From: Aselliscus stoliczkanus
Taxonomy: Eukaryota; Chordata; Mammalia; Chiroptera; Hipposideridae
Assembly (NCBI GenBank): GCA_033961575.1
Contig: CM066728.1
Coordinates: 34,162,352-34,226,351 of the forward strand
Length of the DNA stretch: 64,000 bases
Direction: 5' to 3'
Below, one piece after another: positions 35,250 to 46,119 of this stretch (position 1 is the stretch's first letter; every line of letters begins with the position of its first letter). The notes beneath the pieces were generated by a model. It saw nothing but the letters and a program-made list of their open reading frames with translations, did not search any database and was not told where the DNA came from. Made by a program: the position numbers and the translations under genes.

Positions 35250-38200
35250 AGTTTGAACTCGATTCTGTGGACACAAAGATGTGCCACCAAATCCTCCTTC
35301 AAGAAAGGACTTATTGCTCCAGCTGCTGGGAATGCCCTCCGTGGCAGCCTTCAGCTGTCAAACTGTTCAGGGATTGACTCAGCCTCAAAGAAATACCTTG
35401 ACCAGAGTCACAACCTTCTCAGAGTAGCCTATACCCAGTGACTGACTGAGGTGGAGATATGAAGCCCAGCAATAACAGGACAACACAGGACAACTCTGAA
35501 AGGTCATTTTGATTCCAGTGCTCCCTATCAGGTCAACCAAGGTTGCCATGAGGTCTGTATCAAGCTGTATTTCCCTCTGCCCAATCTTGCTTCCTTTCTC
35601 TTTTTACCACAGTCCTTTCCAACATGCTCCTTAGTTGATAGCCTGCATACCAATTCTGTCTCTGGGTATGCTTCCCTGAGAACCAAAACTGTAGCAAAGG
35701 AAAATCCTCCCAATGGGTGGAGCTTCAAGTGATCATCCATTTTATATGGAGAAAAATGGCCCAAAGTTAAAATATATATAGATTCATAGGTAGTGGCAAG
35801 TGGCCTAGCCAGCTTGTCAGGAGCATCAAAGGAGGAAGAATGGACGAACGGGGAGGGAAGAAGGACTGGGTAGAGATATGTGAATGGACATAAAATGGGA
35901 AGAGCTTTTTGTCATATATCAAAGTATACCAAAGAGCATACACCATGGCAGAGGCACCAAGCAACCAAGTAGACAAAATGATTTGGCCAGATGATGCCAG
36001 CTAGCCTCCCCTTCCCCCAGAATGTCATCAGCCACCCCAGAAATGGAGGCTATGCATGGGCTCAACAACATGGGCATCCACTTAACAAGGCTGATGTCAC
36101 TGCTGTTGCTATCAAATGTCCAACCTGCCATTAGCAGAGACTAAGGCTGGACCCCGAATATGGCACCATTCCTTGAGGAGACCAACTGACCATGTGATGG
36201 TGAGTTGACTACACTGGGCCACTTCTACTCTGAAAGGACCAGTGATTCATGTGCATACTAGACACTTATTCTTGATTTGTGGTTGCCTTTCCTCTTTGCA
36301 GGTCTTTAGCCAGTATTTCTGTCCAAGGGATTGTAGAGTATTTGTTCTATTGACATGGGATCCTACATAAGATTGTGTCAGATCAGGTAACCCACATCAC
36401 CTAAAATGCAAGAATGGGCTCATGTCCATCAGATTCGCTGGTCATATCACATATTGAACCACCCAGAAGCTGCTGGAAAGAGAAGTGCCTCTTGGAAGCA
36501 TAGCTCAATGTCAGCTTGAAGGTGATATGTTGAGGATGGTGAACCATCCTCCAGGACACAGAATATACCTTGAGTCACACTTTATATAGAGCTCCATCCC
36601 CAGTAGGGTCTAGATACCAAGGGGTGGAAGCAGGAGTGACCACACTTACCTAGTTCCCCTAGGATCCATCTGAGAAATTTGTGCCTCCTGTTTCCAAAGC
36701 TCTCACCTCTACAGGGTTTGAAGTCCTGTTGTCCAGTGAAAAACAACTTCCACCAAGGCATACAGATATCAGCAAGCAAGAAGAAGAGTTACTATCCTCA
36801 CTGAGGCAATTGACCTGAATCATCAAGAGGCAGGGCTACAGTTACAAAACAGGGGCAAGGAGGAATAGGTTTAGCACATAGGTGATTTGCTTGGGCATCT
36901 GTCTGTACTCCCTTGTCCAGTGGTAACAGTAAACAAACAAGTGCAGCAATTGGAGATGAGGACCTGGGTTGTGCCACTAGGGAAGCAGCTCTCTGAGGGT
37001 GATGGGAGTATAGGCTTGATAGTAGAGCATGGAGCAAATGAGCAGCATTGGGGATCCTAGGACCTGCAACAGTGCTCCAGATTATCATTTTTCTCTTCTG
37101 AGATTCTCCCAGAAAGGGAGGCTCATCAGAATCCAGGAGGAGATATTCCCCAAACAGATAAGAAGAAGTGGATCCAATGGCTCACGGAGTGATCTGTGAT
37201 GAACACGGATGTACACCATCCAGTTCTCCTTTCAAAAAAGGACTAGTCACCCAGCTTCTAAGGGTGCTGTTGGAAGACAACCTTCAGCTGTCAGTCCATC
37301 AGGAATGGACCCAACTACAGAGAGTTACCTTAACAAGGTCACAACCTTCCTGGGTTGTGGATCCAAGGGGCTGTGGCTCTACATTCAATGACTGATTCAG
37401 GCAGAGGTATAAAGGCCCAGTCATTTCATTTCAGTACAGGACAATCTAATGGACTGTGTGGTAGCAGAATAATGTACACCCCCCCTCTCCTGAACCCCTG
37501 CCCCTCAAAGCAAAGATATCCACTACCGAATCCCTGGAACCTGTAAATATGTTATGTTGCATGGCAAGAGGGAATTAAGGTAACAGATGGGGTTATGTAT
37601 GCTAATCAGCTGAACTGAAAATAAAGAGATTATTCTGAATTATCTGGGTTGGCCCAGTAGGATGATGGGAGGAGGAGGGTGAGAGGGGTTGTCCTTTGTC
37701 CTATAAAGTGTAAGTGGGGGTCAGATAAGAAGATCAAGTCAGAGAGATTTGAAAACGCTCCTCAGCAGCTTTCAAGATGGAGGAAGAGTCAAGGAACGCA
37801 GACATCCTGTAGAAGTGGAAACACCAAGCAAATGGATTCTCGGCTGGAGCCTCCAGAAGGAACCCGGTCTTGCTGACACCTTGATGTGAGCTTGGTGAGA
37901 CTCATTTCTCATTTCGACCTCCAGAACTGTAAGATAATAAATGTGGGTTGTTTTAAGCCACTAAGTTTGTGGTAATTTGTTCCAACAAGAACAGGTTACT
38001 AATACAGGCCATTGTAGCTTCCGTGAGGTCAGCTGAGTGTGCTCTGGGACCTGTGTCACATAGAACGTCTCCCTCTGTCCCCTCCTGCTTCCTTCATCTC
38101 CCTCCTCCACATGTTGGGTCTGAAGGGCACTTTTCCTGAGGATGTGAACCTCTGTGTTGGAGTGTGCTTCCCAGACAACCCAAACTGGGATGGATATAAA
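35250..38200 (+). mobile_element. decayed ERVL-like endogenous retrovirus with long direct repeats
   Basis: Two related direct repeats, probably LTR or LTR-adjacent, lie at 35,250-35,690 and 37,180-37,443 resuming at 38,009-38,195 (shared CCTTCAGCTGTCA, GTCACAACCTTCT and TGACTGA...GAGGTATAAAG-like blocks). Between them, 36,100-36,830 resembles the integrase end of ERVL pol at nucleotide level (ACACTGGGCCACTTCTACTC, AGGGGTGGAAGCAGGAGTG). Many stops and indels; no intact gene. The second repeat is split by a separate LTR. Family assignment from memory. Confidence 0.65.
37444..38008 (+). mobile_element. solitary LTR-like insertion (ERVL-MaLR type)
   Basis: Starts TGTGGTAGCAGAATAATG, contains CTGGAACCTGTAAATATGTT, carries the polyadenylation-like GATAATAAATGTGGG, and ends GGTTACTAATACA. 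It splits the right-hand direct repeat of the ERVL-like element, so it inserted later. Confidence 0.65.
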
Positions 38201-39929
38201 AGCTCATGATGACTCCTTCTCATTACAGATATATAAGTAACACATATATAAATGTAAGGTTTATTATTGTTACCCCTTTTCAGTGTTTCTCAAAAAAGCA
38301 TAAGGCCTAACGTGAGTAGCACTAGCCCGAACATTAAGACAATATGAAGTAAATGTGAAGAACATGGGCCTACCAGGACAACACGAGTTTCATTCCAGCT
38401 ATTTACATGGGCACATTACTCTAAACTTATTGGATTCAATTCCCCTTACTCACCACCACCCCACCCCATAAATAGGGATGTAAATATCTTTCCCCACTAG
38501 ATAGCATTAAGTAAGGTAAAATTCTTAAGCTTTTAAATCAATGTTTGCTGATTTGTGATAAAGACTCCATAAAAGTTAGTCAGCTCCCTCAACTCCACTG
38601 GTTTCTCTCATTTAATATTAAACCTCATTTAATATTAATTTAGGAGTGGGGCAGGCAGATCACCATTAAATTATATGATTCTGCTCTCAAAATATGTGCT
38701 TCAAGCTGAAAGCTCTGGAAAATCCGTGTGACCTGGGTGGTGAAAAAAGATTTCTTCGGGGACATGGGAACTGAGCTCTACAAACACCTAAGAGAGAGAG
38801 CAAAGTGGGCAGAGGACCCCAGAGACATCCTCACTCCAATTCTAGCACCTCATTCCAGTGAATGGGAGGGGCAAGCACCAGGTAATCAGGTCGACACAGT
38901 GCTGCAGTTTTATTTAACTGGTAACTTTAGACTTATAGGACAGTATATCTTGTGGTGTATACAGTGTATTTTGAAATGTATTACATAAATATGAAGTGCT
39001 GTTATAACCAAGAGGAATGTGAAAAGAAGTAAAAAAAAAACAAACAGGATGAGGACAATGATGTTGAGCTATGTACTCATCTCAGATAAACACATAAAAC
39101 CTTTGAAATTATGACATAACCAGCATGGTTAGATTTATAGCCAAGGGTGTTGTTCTCATTCCAAGCTCCTACTTTATATTCATCATCTTTATATTCATAT
39201 GGCATCTCTATTTTCAATGTCTTACAAATTTCTCCATTTCCTAGTAACCTTTTCAGCTGAAATTTCGTATGCTTCATATAAGCTCAGAAGCAAATTCTTT
39301 TCTGGAAGGTTGAAGCTATCTGTTCAGCCATTTCTGAGTTACCCAAGCGTGAGCAAATGTTGTTTAGGGAATTTGTCAAGATCCACTTTTTGTGTGTTCA
39401 GATTTAATTCAGGATGGTTTAAATTTAAACCGCCAGAGCTCCGTGCACGCATTCTCATAGGAGAAAAACATTCTTTGCTTTGACATATGACTGGTTGAGG
39501 TTTACACTCCATTTTCTGTCTATATGGAGTGTGGTTATGAGGTGGATCTACTCAAATCCTGAAAAATCCTTTGGATTTGCAGACCCTCCATATATGTTGT
39601 AGTTAGAAAAATGCTTGTTTTCTATTTTCCTCCTCCAAATCATCAATGCTCTAGAAGATTTGAGGGATAACAACACCTGTTTGGCTGTATTATCAGACAA
39701 TAACAAAAGTTTTATTTTATGAAAAATTAGAAAAATAAAGTTTTACAATATTTATTTACTTTTAGAAACTTGGGCACTGGTCCTTCTGTTGTAGACAGGA
39801 ATATTTGTGTTACTAGTAGCATCTATTATGCAAATGTTGGATGTACTGAAGGAATAGTGCATGGAGTGGAGAATGGACAGACACCTTCGTTATGACCTGG
39901 CAGACAGTCCCAAGACATATGGACGTGTT
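38201..39929. other. intergenic, mostly unrecognised
   Basis: 38,340-38,480 may be a worn MIR. No gene, RNA or promoter signal was identified. Confidence 0.4.
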
Positions 39930-40520
39930 CTAGTTATTTATTGGTGCATGACAAAATTCTTCAAAACTTAGTGGCTTAAAACGGTAACAATCCTTTTATT
40001 AGCATCATATCTCTGGAGGTTGCCTGGGGGTGGACAATTTTTGCTCAGGGTCTCTCATGCAGTTGCTGTGCCTAGAGCTAACAGTGTCTGAAGGCTTACT
40101 CGTTCATCTAGCTCCTGGGCTGGGGAAGCTCAGACACCTGAAGCTCCTTTCCTACGCCTCCTGTGTACGCTGCCTCCCCTTGCGTCCCTGTCGCCACCCT
40201 TGGCTCCCTGACTTCATGAACCACCTTCCCCTCCTCCCTCTCCTCTAAGGTGCCTACTCCTGTCTTTCCATGGTCTTTCCATGTGGTCTCTCAACTTCAG
40301 GGTAGCCAAACTTATTTCAAGGCAGTTCTGGACTTCAGAGGTCCGTGCGCCAAGTGAGAGAGACAGTTGGAATCTGCATTGACTTTTCTAATCTGGTCTC
40401 ACAAGTCAAGACAGTCACAAAGGCCCACTCAGTTTCCAGGGGAGATGCCAGGCTCCACCTCTCAATGAGTGGTGCACCCAAGAATCTACAGATGTATTTT
40501 CAAACTACCACAGGATTTCG
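39930..40520 (+). repeat. interspersed repeat, same family as 28,090, with foreign 108-bp insert
   Basis: ACTTAGTGGCTTAAAACGGT at the left and GGCCCACTCAGTTTCCAGGG at the right follow the family. Positions 40,155-40,262 do not: they match the MCC 5' region instead. Confidence 0.6.
40155..40262 (+). repeat. 108-bp duplicate, upstream copy
   Basis: Aligns without gaps to 41,388-41,495. I count 9 mismatches (about 92% identity). Starts CGCCTCCTGTGTACGCTGCC and ends GGTGCCTACTCCTG. Confidence 0.9.
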
Positions 40521-40629
40521 TAGACCTCTGGCAGAAAGTCTGGGACAGAATAATGAGTCATTCACTAAACCACAAATTGGTTCATTGTGGGTCCCTTTCT
40601 GCTGTGGTAGAAGGATACTGTCTTGTTTA

Positions 40630-40800
40630 AGTGTTCCTGCTCTGGAGATAGACTGTCTGCCTGGGCTTGTTTCTGCCCTGACACTTGCTGAGCCTGGAAC
40701 CTTAAGCAAATCTCTCTCAGCGCGTCGTTTTCTTATCTGTAAGTTGGGGGTAATGACAGTTAACATTTATTGCACTCTTAGTAGATGCCAGACATTGTCC
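40630..40800 (+). repeat. MIR SINE
   Basis: Core TTTTCTTATCTGTAAGTTGG and 3' CATTTATTGCACTCTTAGTA, with MIR-like flanks. Confidence 0.65.
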
Positions 40801-41387
40801 TAAGTGCATTATATACTATCTTATTTTATAACCACGATAACCCTTAATCATAAGGTTGATAATAATAGAGACATCTCTCAGGTCTGTTGTGCGGATCAGA
40901 TGGGACCATCTATTATGTTCGCTCCTGATGTTATTAAAGCTGCTGGGGCAAGTTCTAGCCTCAGGAAAGCACGCCAGTTCCATAAATGGACCAAAGGTGC
41001 ATGATGCCACACAGGAGCGCAGATTGTTCCAACTAGAGATGAAAGACCAGCGGTGGCTAACGGGGTAAGATATCCTGACAGGTGTAAAAACAACAACAAA
41101 AACAAAAGGGAAAAAACACACACACACACAAACATATAAAAAGACCAGCCACTGCAAGTCTCATTTTGGACTATGGGCACAGTACCAAGCGCAGTTCGCG
41201 CAGTGGGACCCCGGGACACCGCTTTGAGCTTGCAAAACGGGTGTTTCTCTTTTTCCTGAAAAAGGAATCCACGACTCCGGGGAGTCCGAAGAGTTCTGCG
41301 GGGAAGTCCACCCGCCCTCTGCCTGAAGCGTCCCGGTGTCAGGGCCCGCGTCGTGGCCGGATGCACCGAGCTGACACCTCTCCCGCG

Positions 41388-41495
41388 CGCCTCCTGTGTA
41401 TGCTGCCTCCCCTCGCGTCCCCGTCTCCACCCTGGGCTCCCTGACTCCATGAACCACCTTCCCCTCCTCCCTCTCTGCCAAGGTGCCTACTCCTG
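41388..41495 (+). repeat. 108-bp duplicate, MCC 5' copy
   Basis: Partner of 40,155-40,262, inside the CpG island 193 bp upstream of the MCC start codon; probably promoter or 5' UTR. Confidence 0.9.
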
Positions 41496-41687
41496 CGATT
41501 GCACAGCGCCCATCTTCCCAGTCCCGGCAAAACCCGGAGAGGTGGAATCGCTTGCCCGGAGCGCCCCGGCGGCCACTGGGCATGCTCCGTTGTCAGGCAG
41601 GTTCGCTGCTGCGAGCAGCTTTGGAGGCTCACGGATTCCTCCTGCAGCCGCGCGTCCTCCTCCGCCTCCCGAGCAGGGAGCCGGCGC

Positions 41688-41830
41688 ATGATGGCGGCCG
41701 CGGCGGCCGGGAGCGCCAGCGGCGGCCACGGCGGGAGCAGCAGCAGCGACACGTCCAGCACCGGCGAGGAGGAGCGGATGCGGCGCCTCTTCCAGACGTG
41801 CGACGGCGACGGGGACGGATTCATTAGCAG
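41688..41830 (+). CDS. MCC: MCC long isoform, coding exon 1
   Basis: Encodes residues 1-47 plus two bases of the colorectal mutant cancer protein, a mostly coiled-coil cytoplasmic scaffold with a C-terminal PDZ ligand that dampens beta-catenin signalling. Only the long (about 1,000-residue) isoform uses this exon. It reads MMAAAAAGSASGG, then a Ser-rich stretch, DTSSTGEEERMRRLFQTC and an EF-hand loop D39-x-D41-x-D43-G-F-I. The loop is cut by the intron after S47 (AGCAG|GTACTC), and the next exon should start with the rest of Arg48 and NDL. Two ATGs are adjacent (41,688 and 41,691). The second has the better context (A at -3, G at +4), but the first is kept because the family begins MM. Gene continues beyond 64,000. 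Family recognition, not a search. Confidence 0.93.
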
Positions 41831-42271
41831 GTACTCAGGGAGGTACGCGACGCCGGCTGGGGCGAGACCAGCCTCCCCACGCTGCCCTTGACCCCTCCTC
41901 TGCCCTCTTGCTGCAACTTCCCGCAAGTTGCTCAGAAGCGCCCGGGGAAAGTTGGCTGCGGCTCTGAGAGCGCGTCGCGGGCTCGGCCACGGAGGCCGAC
42001 GGGCTGCGGTGCTCGCCTTCTCGGGCTGCCAGGTGGTCCAACTTTTCCCAGCGCTGTCTTTGTCTGAGCGTTGGGAGCTCTGTCGTTAGGATGGGAGCCT
42101 TCCCCGGGTCTCGGAGCGCTCCTGCCGCTGGGAAACGGGCTCTGACCGCCCGTCCCAGGTAGGAGGGGCCGCCCTGCAGCCTCGGGCTCCTGGGTGTCAG
42201 GATACTGTGGCACCGGGCAGCATTTTGTCCAGCTCCTCCGGGAACGATCCCGGAGCGGGACCAGCATAGGG

Positions 42272-42272
<1 letters not shown>

Positions 42273-42329
<57 letters not shown>

Positions 42330-42402
42330 CCTTTCTTCTTCTTCTTCTTCTTCTTCTTCTTCTTCTTCTTCTTCTTCTTCTTCTTCTTCTTCTTCTTCTT
42401 CT

Positions 42403-42465
<63 letters not shown>
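42273..42465 (+). repeat. 193-bp pure pyrimidine tract: (TC)n-(TTC)n-(TC)n
   Basis: Every base is C or T. (TC)n arms flank a central (TTC)n block, giving a near mirror-symmetric layout. The opposite strand gives long Arg/Glu-repeat open frames (up to 316 codons) that are artefacts. The tract ends CTCTCCAG, forming a strong 3' splice-site-like signal. Confidence 0.97.
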
Positions 42466-42466
<1 letters not shown>

Positions 42467-42789
42467 GAGTTGAGCAGGAAAACAGGCTGTGAAGAACTTT
42501 CACGTGCCACCGAGTCCCTGAATTCCAAACTTTGTAACGCAAAAGAATAGGTGTAGTTTGCTACCAGTGCTGATTTAAACCCATTAGCTTGCGGGGAACG
42601 AAGCATTCCGGCGCCAACTGGGGGTTGAGAGGCGAATCCGGAGTGGAGGCCGCTCCACTCCCTCCCTGGCTCCGCGCGCGCACCAGGTGAGCCTCCAGAG
42701 GGGTCCCCCCGCGCCTCTGTGCGACCACACAGAACCCTCGCGGCGCTCGCTTCCAGATCCCCTACAGGGGCGGCATTTCGGCTACAAGC

Positions 42790-44269
42790 CGCAGGACTCT
42801 TGGTAAAATAATTACGTCTGCCCAAATTTTCATTACTTAGCAGACACCGATGGAGAAAAAGGCAATTGTAATCTTTTACCATATGCTACTATGAAAGGTT
42901 GGCACAGGGCGCTGAAGACCTTATGCGCCGAAATTTGAATCGCCTTCAAGGAAGTAGACCACCTAAGTTGAATATTACACCTGTGTATTACATTTTTGTG
43001 TATTACACCTTTGTCTTGGTGATGCTTAAGATCCCTGAAAATTCCTGGCTGTCTGCTGATGATTGTCCTTGCCTACTTAGAGGGAAAAAAAGGGTGGGAA
43101 ATTCCCGCTCCGCCCCTCCCCAAAGAATTTTTTTGAAGTCTCTGAAACAGTTAGAAAAATAATAATTTATTTGGGATTTTTGACTCTGTTATGAGACTTT
43201 TTAGCTGAATTTTTATTACTTTTCTAAAGTTTCGTTGGGAAACATTCGAAAGATATCGAAAACTTTATGAAGTAATTCTGTTCTGAAATGAAAAATATAT
43301 ATATAACTATAGCTGACCACACAGATTTTTATCTGGAAGTCTTTCCCTATTTTGGTTCTGGGATTAAAAATGTCATAATATAGCTTAGATTTATTGTGGT
43401 AGTTTTCCTATTCAAAAGGCCATTGTCTCATTTTCAATAATAAAAACAATGTATACTCTTCATGTTAGGATGCAAAAAGAATGTAATCCACACGAGCAAG
43501 AGTGAATATAGAAAACTAGCAGTATTCTTTCCTTCCCTTCCTCTAATCTGTCCCGGTAATACATTGCTTTATTTGAACTAGACTTTCTGTACACATGCTT
43601 ATGTTATTTTGAATGGTGGCTGCATCTACCCTTAAGGATAACGAATTCTGTGATCATAATTTGAGGGCTTTGTGTCGGAGGGTAAGGCATTGTGTATACA
43701 TACCTATCTGCTGGGACAAAGATAGAAAACACTTTATCATTCCTTGAGCCACATCACTTTACTATATCTGCTTTAAAGTTGAAAGGTATGTGCAGTAATG
43801 AACCCTAAGCCATAACTTTAACTGTGGGCAAAATTGCTCTGGAAGTTATGCTGTGACAAAATTTCCACATAGGAGGATTTCAAGGATGGCAATCTTATTG
43901 AAAGGGAGCACCCAGGAACTTCTCTAGAAGTATCTTTACACAGCAAACACAGTTTTGCCTGGAATATATATTTATTTGGTATGGCTTGGGGAATGGAGTT
44001 CATGAAAATAAGTGGCATTAAATGACTCCCTCTCCAAAACCGCTCCTTTGTGCTAGACTTCTTTAATGACCTTTACTGACCACAGTGGGTGATATGGTGT
44101 GGAATGCTATGAATTTTCTTTTATTAAACATGCGAGCTGCACTTTCTACAAGAAACCCCCCAAACCTCAGATTCTTCAAAAGAGGTTAAGTTTATGCTCA
44201 TGGTACACAGCTGTATTTGTTAGGATTTCAGTTGGCTATATATAATAGAAACCTAACCACAGTCAAAAG
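42790..44269. other. MCC intron 1, unrecognised
   Basis: No repeat or gene recognised. The sequence becomes AT-rich after the CpG island. Confidence 0.4.
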
Positions 44270-44280
44270 AAGTGTTGGCT

Positions 44281-44451
44281 TGGGGCGGCGGGTTAGCTTG
44301 GTTGGAGCGCAGTACTTATAACACCAAGGTTGCTGGTTCAATCCCCACATGGGCCACAGAGATGCACCCTCCACAACTAGATTGAAACAACTAATTGACT
44401 TGGAGCTGATGGATCCTGGAAAACACACTGTTCCCCAATTTAAAAACCAAA
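44281..44451 (+). repeat. tRNA-derived SINE (class D)
   Basis: GTTAGCTTGGTTGGAGCG A-box region and GGTTCAATCCCCACATGGGC B-box region, body with CTCCACAACTAGATTGAA, end TTCCCCAATTTAAAAA. Target duplication AAGTGTTGGCT at 44,270-44,280 and 44,452-44,462. Confidence 0.88.
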
Positions 44452-45479
44452 AAGTGTTGGCTTTCTCAACTACAAATCTGAAGGTGGCCCATCAGGCTGG
44501 GACAGCTGTTCCACAATGGTGTCAATGCCCAGCTTCCTTCTATCTCAGTGCATCACTCTTCTTCACATAAAGCATTCATCCTCATGGCTATTTGATAGTC
44601 TTAAAATGATTGATCTATCTCCAGCCTCATCTCCAAGCTCTGAGGAGGAAGGTGTAAAAGGAAGCTGAAATGAGTGGTTCCTATCTCATTAAAGCAGAGT
44701 TTTCCCAGATCCCTTAATTGACATCTTATTGGTCAAACTACATCACCTTATCATGTGTACCAGCAATCGAGTTCAAGGAAGCTTGTAATTCAGTTCATCA
44801 CATTGCCTCCCAAACAAAATGAGAGTTCTGTTACTAAAAGCAGGGACTGGATATCGGGTAAGCAGGTAGCAACCAAAACATATACTGTAATAAACAATGC
44901 ACATTCAACTATATTGGCTCTGGTCCTTTGCCTAGCCCTCATTCTCAAACAGGAGTAAGCTAGAGATCTTAGGTTTGGAGAAAGGATAAGTGAAAGATAG
45001 ACTGAGTCCAGAAGGGGAAATGTTGTGGGGTACCACCATCTCAGGGAGAAGGGAGTAAACGGTAGGGCTTCCAATCTTCAATATTCTCTTGGCCCAACTT
45101 TCCCCATCGGACAAAAAAAAAAGGCATCAGCTAACTGGAGATTTCTGGAATAGTGCTTCTGCCAAGAAACTCCCAGCCTGCCAGAGGGACCAGAATCATT
45201 CCCATGGATAATAAAGGGGGGTGCAGGCAACTACCATCAGGTAGAGCCAAACCACAGCTTGAGCAGGGCAGGATTTGGGCTGCACAGTGGGACCACAGCA
45301 GGCTCTTCTGTGCATTTCATTAACTGTTCAGTGACTTAACCCCACATTTTATGGTTTTGAATTTTTAGACCCTATTTATGATGTTATAGGAGATGGTTTT
45401 ACTCTATTTGTTAAAATTAATTTCCCTCTGGTATTTTAAAGCTGCTGTTACTATCCTTCAGTTGAAGAAACTATCTTAA

Positions 45480-45830
45480 ACATTTTGACAAATATCTACA
45501 ACCATCACTTACATTTATATCTGGTCACCAAGTCTCAACACAAACGTTGGTTCCTTAGAGAGAGCTTCCCTGACCAATATATCAAAGTGGGTTTGCTCTG
45601 CCCCATCACTATTCTCCATTATAGTACCAATAGCTTTCTTCTGAAGCACTCTTTACAACTTGTAATTTGCATTTCTATTTACTTCCTTGCCCATTTTTTG
45701 TCATTTTCCCACTAGATGAGCCTTCATGAGGGCAGGAATCATGTCTGTTTTGTTAAAACAGTACATTTAGCTTCTTGTACAGTATTTGACATATAACATT
45801 CAGTCAGTAAATTCTGATGAATAACTGATG
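45480..45830 (+). repeat. L2 LINE 3' end
   Basis: GAGAGCTTCCCTGACCAATA, ACTAGATGAGCCTTCATGAG and the final AGTAAATTCTGATGAATAA follow L2. Confidence 0.8.
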
Positions 45831-46119
45831 AAGAATAAACAGTGGTATGTTCACGTATACTGACAAATCTTTTAAGCATTTTCATTGTTAGGCATATTTC
45901 ATGTTTATGAAATACTTTAAATATGAGTATATTTTATTAAAGAACATTGTTTTCAAAAAATAACTGCTGTAAGGTTATATAAAATATACTCTTGTTGAAA
46001 ATTTGGAAAATACAGAAATGTATAAAAATAAAATCAAAATCATCCATTATCCCATAACTAGGAAATATCATTTCTATTTTCCTGGTGATATATCTGCATC
46101 CTATCATTCTTCTAGTATA

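Larger units (their letters stand above)
41180..42230. promoter_or_regulatory. MCC: CpG island / MCC long-isoform promoter
   Basis: G+C- and CpG-rich from about 41,180 through exon 1 and the first 400 bp of intron 1. No TATA box is obvious. Position and orientation fit the promoter of the long MCC transcript. The transcription start cannot be fixed. Confidence 0.8.

Noticed and set aside
41339..41926. 195-codon minus-strand open frame over MCC exon 1
   Set aside because: Antisense shadow in a CpG island overlapping the recognised MCC exon.
41835..42882. Minus-strand open frames of 235 and 316 codons rich in Arg-Glu, Glu or Arg repeats
   Set aside because: They translate the TC/TTC microsatellite of MCC intron 1; no splice, promoter or family support.
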